Origin: an uncultured Clostridia bacterium
Lineage (GTDB): Bacteria > Bacillota > Clostridia > Oscillospirales > Ruminococcaceae
NCBI GenBank assembly: GCA_947627005.1
Contig: CANQUJ010000002.1
Coordinates: 109,748 to 173,747, forward strand
Direction of reading: 5' to 3'
Length of the DNA: 64,000 nt
A model generated the notes under the pieces. It was not told the origin of the DNA and made no database searches. It worked only from the letters and a program-made list of their open reading frames with translations. Shown in pieces: positions 60,454 to 64,000 of this stretch; the first letter of the stretch is position 1; the number at the start of each line of letters is the position of its first letter. The position numbers and the translations under genes are program-made.

Positions 60454-60897
60454 TCAGTCGTTGTCGCCCTTTATAATCTTTTCGGTGACGACGTAATCCA
60501 AAGACCAAGACTGCGAAACGTCGGTCTTAACGCCGTTTTCGGTGTAGTACCCGATAAGGGTGAAGAGGGTTTTGCCGTCGGGGGTTATCTCTACGCTGCT
60601 GTCATAGAAATAGGGCGAAACCGATTCGCCGCGCTTTGCGGCCGAGATCATCTCTCCGATAACGTCCTGGATCTCGAAGTAGCGGTTGTCCCATTCCTCC
60701 GAAACGCCCATTTTGGTGCTCGGCTCGAAGCTTAGCTGCGGCAGAGTGAAGACGTCGACGCTCCCCTCGCCGGAGGTATAGAAGGTTATCTCGATATCCG
60801 GGTGGTTGAAAAGATAGCGGTTATAGCCGTACCACCCGCCGAAAACAATCAGAATAACGGCGACCGCCGCAAGAAAAACTTTAGTAAATGTGTGCAT
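60454..60897 (-). CDS. Membrane-anchored small protein of unknown function
   Basis: 147 residues from ATG 60897 (GGAGGGCG nine bases upstream). One N-terminal hydrophobic segment (about 8-26, VFLAAVAVILIVFGGWYGY), then an extracytoplasmic alpha/beta domain without cysteines (DIEITFYTSGEGSVDVFTLPQ, KTLFTLIGYYTENGV). Not a lipoprotein: no cysteine at the cleavage position. I recognise no family. It stands alone between the tRNA terminator and an XRE gene. Confidence 0.72.
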   Translation of the reverse strand: MHTFTKVFLAAVAVILIVFGGWYGYNRYLFNHPDIEITFYTSGEGSVDVFTLPQLSFEPSTKMGVSEEWDNRYFEIQDVIGEMISAAKRGESVSPYFYDSSVEITPDGKTLFTLIGYYTENGVKTDVSQSWSLDYVVTEKIIKGDND

Positions 60898-60960
60898 AGA
60901 TCCGCCCTCCATAGCAATATATAAATATTTTAGCATTTTTTGAGGGAAAGTCAAGGCAAG

Positions 60961-61094
60961 AAGACAGAAAACAGAGGTCAGAGGTCGGAGGTTAAAAGGA
61001 TAGAAAGCGCGGATAATGCAAAAAGTGCGGAAAAGAAGCGTCTGATATCTGACTGTCTGATTTCTGTTTTCTTATAATCCGATTTCTGTTTTCT
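60961..61094. repeat. Simple inverted and direct repeats of the AGAAAACAGA type
   Basis: AGAAAACAGA (60966-60975) is inverted as TCTGTTTTCT inside two direct repeats GATTTCTGTTTTCT (61059-61072 and 61081-61094). Between lie GAGGTCAGAGGTCGGAGGTT and the related CTGATATCTGACTGTCTGA. The 294-bp gap holds nothing else recognisable apart from the promoter of the next gene. Confidence 0.65.
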
Positions 61095-61118
61095 GATTGC
61101 GCAACCGCGCGTTGCGCG

Positions 61119-61146
61119 AAATGTAAACAGCCGTCGCTTTACATTT
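61119..61146. promoter_or_regulatory. Perfect 9-bp inverted repeat over the -35 box, operator candidate
   Basis: AAATGTAAA (61119-61127) and TTTACATTT (61138-61146), spacer 10 bases. The right half overlaps the -35 box TTTACA. It fits a dimeric XRE regulator repressing its own promoter. Confidence 0.6.
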
Positions 61147-61166
61147 TTGCGGCGGTTTGATATAAT
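61138..61166 (+). promoter_or_regulatory. Sigma-A promoter of the XRE-membrane gene
   Basis: TTTACA (61138-61143), 17-base spacer, TATAAT (61161-61166), 25 bases before the ATG. Confidence 0.85.
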
Positions 61167-61191
61167 AATCGCGCAAAAGGAGTGTTGATAT

Positions 61192-62145
61192 ATGAGCAAT
61201 CTCGCGCAAAGGATATACGAGCTTAGAACCGGCCGGGGCCTTAAGCAGGACGAGCTCGCCGAGGCGCTCGGGGTCTCGCGGCAGGCGGTCTCGAAGTGGG
61301 AGATGGGCACCGGCGTTCCGACCCTTGAAAATTTGGTCGCGCTAAGCGAATATTTCGGCGTAAGCCTCGACAGCCTCGTTAAAGACTCCCCCGCCGAGAA
61401 GGCCCCGAAGCCGGAGGAGATGCGCGGCTTTGAGTCGGCGGAAATATCGCCCTTGCATACTGAATTTTCACCCGCGCCGAAGCCGAGGGCCGAGACTCCT
61501 CCGCCGCTTAAAACGGTCATAAATTCGGCGCTGCTCGTTGCGGCGTATCTCTTCACATATTTCATCGCGAACGGGATCGAGTATCTTCTTACGATGCTTT
61601 TCGGCAATCTCTCGCTCGGAAGCCTTATTTCGTACACTAAATTTCAGCCGTTTATCGACGTCGCGCTGAACTTTGCCTTCTCGTTTCCGCTCTACTACTT
61701 TATGACCGCAGTTTTTCGCGACGGCGCCTGCCTTATAAACGGCGGAAAAAGCGGCAAAAGCCGAATTCCCCCGGTGGTCGCGCTTTGGGCGATTTCTTCG
61801 GCGAACACGCTTTTAAGCGCGCTTTTGGTCGATTCCCCCGGCGCGGCGACTTACGCTTTGCGCCCCTTCCTCGGCGTTGCGGTTTATTTGGTTTTCTATC
61901 TTCTTCTCGCCCGGGCCGAGGGCTTTCGGCGAAGCCCGCAGGTTTTAATTCCCGCTCTTTTCGCGATGATAGCGGCCGCGGCGGGATTTTCCGCCCTGCT
62001 GTTTACGACTTCCCGAAGAACAGACATTACAATGGGCGAAAGGCTCGCCGAAATCACTTGGATTTTAAGAATCTCCGCCGTCGCGACCTCGATCATATCG
62101 CTCGTCTGCCTTAATATAATCTACGACGGAAGAAAAAGTGAATAA
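61192..62145 (+). CDS. XRE-family regulator with C-terminal membrane domain
   Basis: 317 residues. N-terminal helix-turn-helix: RIYELRTGRGLKQDELAEALGVSRQAVSKWEMGTGVPTLENLVAL (about 7-52). After a Pro-rich linker (about 65-105) come about five to six transmembrane segments (for example 110-135, 150-180, 205-235, 240-262, 285-310). Such HTH-membrane proteins may sense membrane or envelope state. The ligand is unknown. A perfect palindrome overlaps its own -35 box, suggesting autoregulation. Confidence 0.9.
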   Translation: MSNLAQRIYELRTGRGLKQDELAEALGVSRQAVSKWEMGTGVPTLENLVALSEYFGVSLDSLVKDSPAEKAPKPEEMRGFESAEISPLHTEFSPAPKPRAETPPPLKTVINSALLVAAYLFTYFIANGIEYLLTMLFGNLSLGSLISYTKFQPFIDVALNFAFSFPLYYFMTAVFRDGACLINGGKSGKSRIPPVVALWAISSANTLLSALLVDSPGAATYALRPFLGVAVYLVFYLLLARAEGFRRSPQVLIPALFAMIAAAAGFSALLFTTSRRTDITMGERLAEITWILRISAVATSIISLVCLNIIYDGRKSE

Positions 62146-62178
62146 AAACCCGCCCCGAGAGCTTAGCCCCCGGGGCGG
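62143..62178 (-). terminator. Terminator shared between htrA and the convergent XRE gene
   Basis: Stem CCGCCCCG/CGGGGCGG (62150-62157, 62171-62178). On the minus strand it is followed by GGTTTTTATT, so it best serves the htrA-like gene. Confidence 0.8.
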
Positions 62179-62185
62179 CAATCTT

Positions 62186-63481
62186 TTACATCGGCGAGCC
62201 GCCGAAGCCCGACCACGGGAACAGCCCGTAGCCGTTGAAGTAGTCTTCGGTTTGCTCGTCTTCGGAATCGTCTTTTTCAAGCGCGGATTGCTTTTTCAGG
62301 CCAACCGTGACCTCGATCTCAAGCTCTTCGCCCTGTCGGGTCACCGAGAGCTTTATCTTGTCGCCCTCCGAGAGTTTGGCTATCGCGGCTGTAAGGTCGC
62401 TGTTCTGCGAGATCTCTTTTCCGTCGACTGCGGTGATGACGTCGTCGGCCTTAAGCCCTGCCTTTTCCGCCGGGGAATCCTCCTCTACGCTTTGAATCAC
62501 CACGCCAGAAAGCCCGAAGCGACGGTATTCGCTGCCGAGGGTAGAAACCGCTATGCCGATATAGGGCTTTTCGACCGTTCCGTCGGCGATTATGCTCGAA
62601 ATAATCGTCTTAACGTCGTCTATCGGTATCGCGAAGCCGATATTGTCTATCGAGGCCTCGCCCATCGAGCTGTTTGAAAGCTTGGCGTTGGTGATACCGA
62701 TGACCTCGCCGTACATATTAAAGAGCGCGCCGCCCGAGTTGCCGGAATTTATCGCGCAATCGGTCTGGATAAGGTTCATCTCTTTCCCGCCGATGGTTAT
62801 GCTGCGGTCGAGGGCGCTGATAACGCCGCTCGTCAAAGAAAACGTGAGCTCGCCGAGGGGGTTGCCTATCGCGCAGACTTGGTCGCCGACCCGGGATTCG
62901 CCCGAGCTTCCGAGGACAGCGGGGGTAAGCCCGCTCGCTTCGATTTTAAGTACCGCGACGTCGTTGTCCGAGTCGTAGCCGACGACCTCGGCGGGGTAGC
63001 TTTTTCCGTCGTAGGTTGAAACGGTTACCGAGCTGCCGTCTTCGACGACGTGGTAGTTGGTCAGAATATAGCCGTTTTCGGAGAGGATAAAGCCGGAGCC
63101 CGAGGCGGCGGCGGTGGTTCTGTATCCGAAGAAGTTGGTGTCGATAGAGGTGGTTATGCCGACCGTCGAATTGACGTTTTGGGCGTAGACTTCGGCCGCG
63201 GTAAGCTCTTTATCACTGTTTACATGGACGACGTTTATCGGCGAGTTCTGCCTTTCGCTCTCGTATATGGCCGTCGGGAGGGTCTGTTGGGTCGACTTCG
63301 ATATCGCAAGGGCCCCGCCCGCGCCCAAAGCCCCGCCCAGAATCGAGCAGCAAAGCGCCACGGCTATAATCTTTGCGGCGCCGGATTTTTTCGGCTTTTC
63401 TTCGATAATCGCGGGGCGATAGCCTTCGCCGAAGCCGGAATCGTTTTGATGATTTTGATAATTTTCATAATTTTCGTACAT
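62186..63481 (-). CDS. HtrA/DegP-type membrane serine protease with PDZ domain
   Basis: 431 residues from ATG 63481, after AAAGGAG at eight bases. A cytoplasmic Asn/Gln-rich tail, one transmembrane segment (about 38-60), then an extracellular trypsin-like domain: catalytic His in YILTNYHVVED, Asp in SDNDVAVLKI and Ser in CAINSGNSGGALFN (GNSGGA). A C-terminal PDZ domain (about 310-400) has GVVIQSVEEDSPAEKAGLKADDVI. It degrades misfolded exported proteins. The promoter was not identified clearly in 63482-63640. Confidence 0.95.
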   Translation of the reverse strand: MYENYENYQNHQNDSGFGEGYRPAIIEEKPKKSGAAKIIAVALCCSILGGALGAGGALAISKSTQQTLPTAIYESERQNSPINVVHVNSDKELTAAEVYAQNVNSTVGITTSIDTNFFGYRTTAAASGSGFILSENGYILTNYHVVEDGSSVTVSTYDGKSYPAEVVGYDSDNDVAVLKIEASGLTPAVLGSSGESRVGDQVCAIGNPLGELTFSLTSGVISALDRSITIGGKEMNLIQTDCAINSGNSGGALFNMYGEVIGITNAKLSNSSMGEASIDNIGFAIPIDDVKTIISSIIADGTVEKPYIGIAVSTLGSEYRRFGLSGVVIQSVEEDSPAEKAGLKADDVITAVDGKEISQNSDLTAAIAKLSEGDKIKLSVTRQGEELEIEVTVGLKKQSALEKDDSEDEQTEDYFNGYGLFPWSGFGGSPM

Positions 63482-63643
63482 AGTTTGCACTCCTTTTGCG
63501 GCTTTTGCCGCCCTTTTTGTTTACGCTCTTATGATACAACCTATGCTTTAAAAACAGTTTAAATGCGTGTGAAAAATTTTGAAAACTTCGGGAAGCTTTC
63601 GTGCGGGAAATTTCCCGAAAACTGCATAATCGACATCAAAACA

Positions 63644-63670
63644 TAAAAAAGCCCCATCGGAAGATGGGGC
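63644..63670 (-). terminator. Rho-independent terminator of rpsR
   Basis: Minus-strand stem GCCCCATC/GATGGGGC with TTCC loop (63651-63670), then six Ts. Confidence 0.92.
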
Positions 63671-63690
63671 AAAGGTTTTGAATATTCGCT

Positions 63691-63927
63691 TTAGTCGGCG
63701 GAATAAGGGAGAAGCGCGCAATAGCGTGCCCTTTTGATCGCCTTGGTAAGCTCGCGCTGGTGATAAGCGCAGGTTCCGGTAACGCGGCGAGGAAGGATCT
63801 TCGCGCGCTCGGTCATGCACTTTCTAAGCTTTGCGGTGTCTTTATAGTCGATGGTTTCGGCTCTGTCGACGCAGAACATGCAAACCTTTTTACGAGACCT
63901 TTTAGCGGGTCTTTCGGTTCTCTCCAT
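63691..63927 (-). CDS. rpsR: 30S ribosomal protein S18
   Basis: 78 residues from ATG 63927 (GAGGAG upstream); the longer frame to 63987 is not conserved. Basic N-terminus [14 protein letters not shown], then [43 protein letters not shown]. Four cysteines in CxxC...C...C spacing make this the zinc-binding (C+) form. It is last in what is normally an rpsF-ssb-rpsR operon; the upstream genes would lie beyond the window edge. Confidence 0.96.
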   Translation of the reverse strand: MERTERPAKRSRKKVCMFCVDRAETIDYKDTAKLRKCMTERAKILPRRVTGTCAYHQRELTKAIKRARYCALLPYSAD

Positions 63928-64000
63928 AATAATTCTCCTCGTATAATAAGATTTGCAGAAAGTTTTAAGTGCATCTGCATAGCACACTTGGATTTAGGTC

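Noticed and set aside
1..64000. CRISPR array, prophage or transposase genes
   Set aside because: No regularly spaced short repeats with unique spacers, no integrase, transposase or phage structural genes were found on either strand.

Overview
The window looks like chromosome from a Gram-positive, endospore-forming member of the Clostridia, most likely from the Oscillospirales/Ruminococcaceae side. The pointers are spoIIGA-sigE-sigG, a 29-codon spoVM, a PASTA-domain Ser/Thr kinase with its PP2C phosphatase, RemA, RqcP, a T-box leader on tyrS, Zn-type ribosomal protein S18 and a gene order typical of Firmicutes. The genus cannot be fixed from the sequence alone. Base composition is moderately GC-rich by eye, with one more AT-rich gene (45836-46237). 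Most sigma-A-type promoters are very regular, with 17-bp spacers.

Layout. 1-5.6 kb: two adjacent secreted glycosyl-hydrolase-like (GHL10) proteins, tyrS with its T-box, and a small lipoprotein. 5.8-8.2 kb: the sporulation sigma cluster spoIIGA-sigE-sigG, with a forespore-type promoter in front of sigG. 8.3-13.3 kb: an operon DUF951-prfA-tsaC-coaE-lytic transglycosylase-M18 aminopeptidase. 13.4-14.3 kb: an S1-domain protein followed by a palindromic repeat element. 14.8-20.1 kb: the proteostasis set tig-clpP-clpX with rarA and a phosphoesterase. 20.2-25.0 kb: a DUF1540 gene, thrC, yraN, rnhB, rbgA, lepB and rplS. 25.1-38.7 kb: a long co-directional series yicC-remA-gmk-rpoZ-priA-def-fmt-yugP-rsmB-rlmN-prpC-prkC-rsgA-spoVM, followed by an M50 protease. 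It joins nucleotide supply, translation initiation and maturation, rRNA modification, ribosome assembly and cell-wall signalling.

38.9-39.8 kb is a gene-free composite inverted repeat that shares a module with the element at 14.5 kb. Then come a divergent ClpC, a Cys/Gly-rich small membrane peptide, a membrane protein, a GHKL ATPase protein and gapA. 45.4-49.4 kb holds tfoX-like, an XRE regulator bracketed by two copies of the ychF 3' end, ychF, a broken cyclase-like fragment, a P-loop protein and trpS. 49.5-54.8 kb holds a SpoVB/MurJ-like flippase, hup-rqcP, a 160-bp multi-hairpin element, pdaA-like with a long leader, an MFS transporter and tRNA-Arg. 54.9-60.3 kb holds lon-engB, yerC-methyltransferase-hslO and tRNA-Asp-Gly-Cys. 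60.4-64 kb holds a small membrane protein, an XRE-membrane regulator with a palindromic operator candidate, an HtrA protease and rpsR.

The most notable points are spoVM, which is too short for ordinary gene calling; several genes whose conserved N-termini seem to begin at non-canonical codons (ACG or ATA); the nested palindromic repeat family; the multi-hairpin element after rqcP; and the duplicated ychF tail around the XRE gene. No CRISPR array, prophage, transposase or complete novel defence system was seen.
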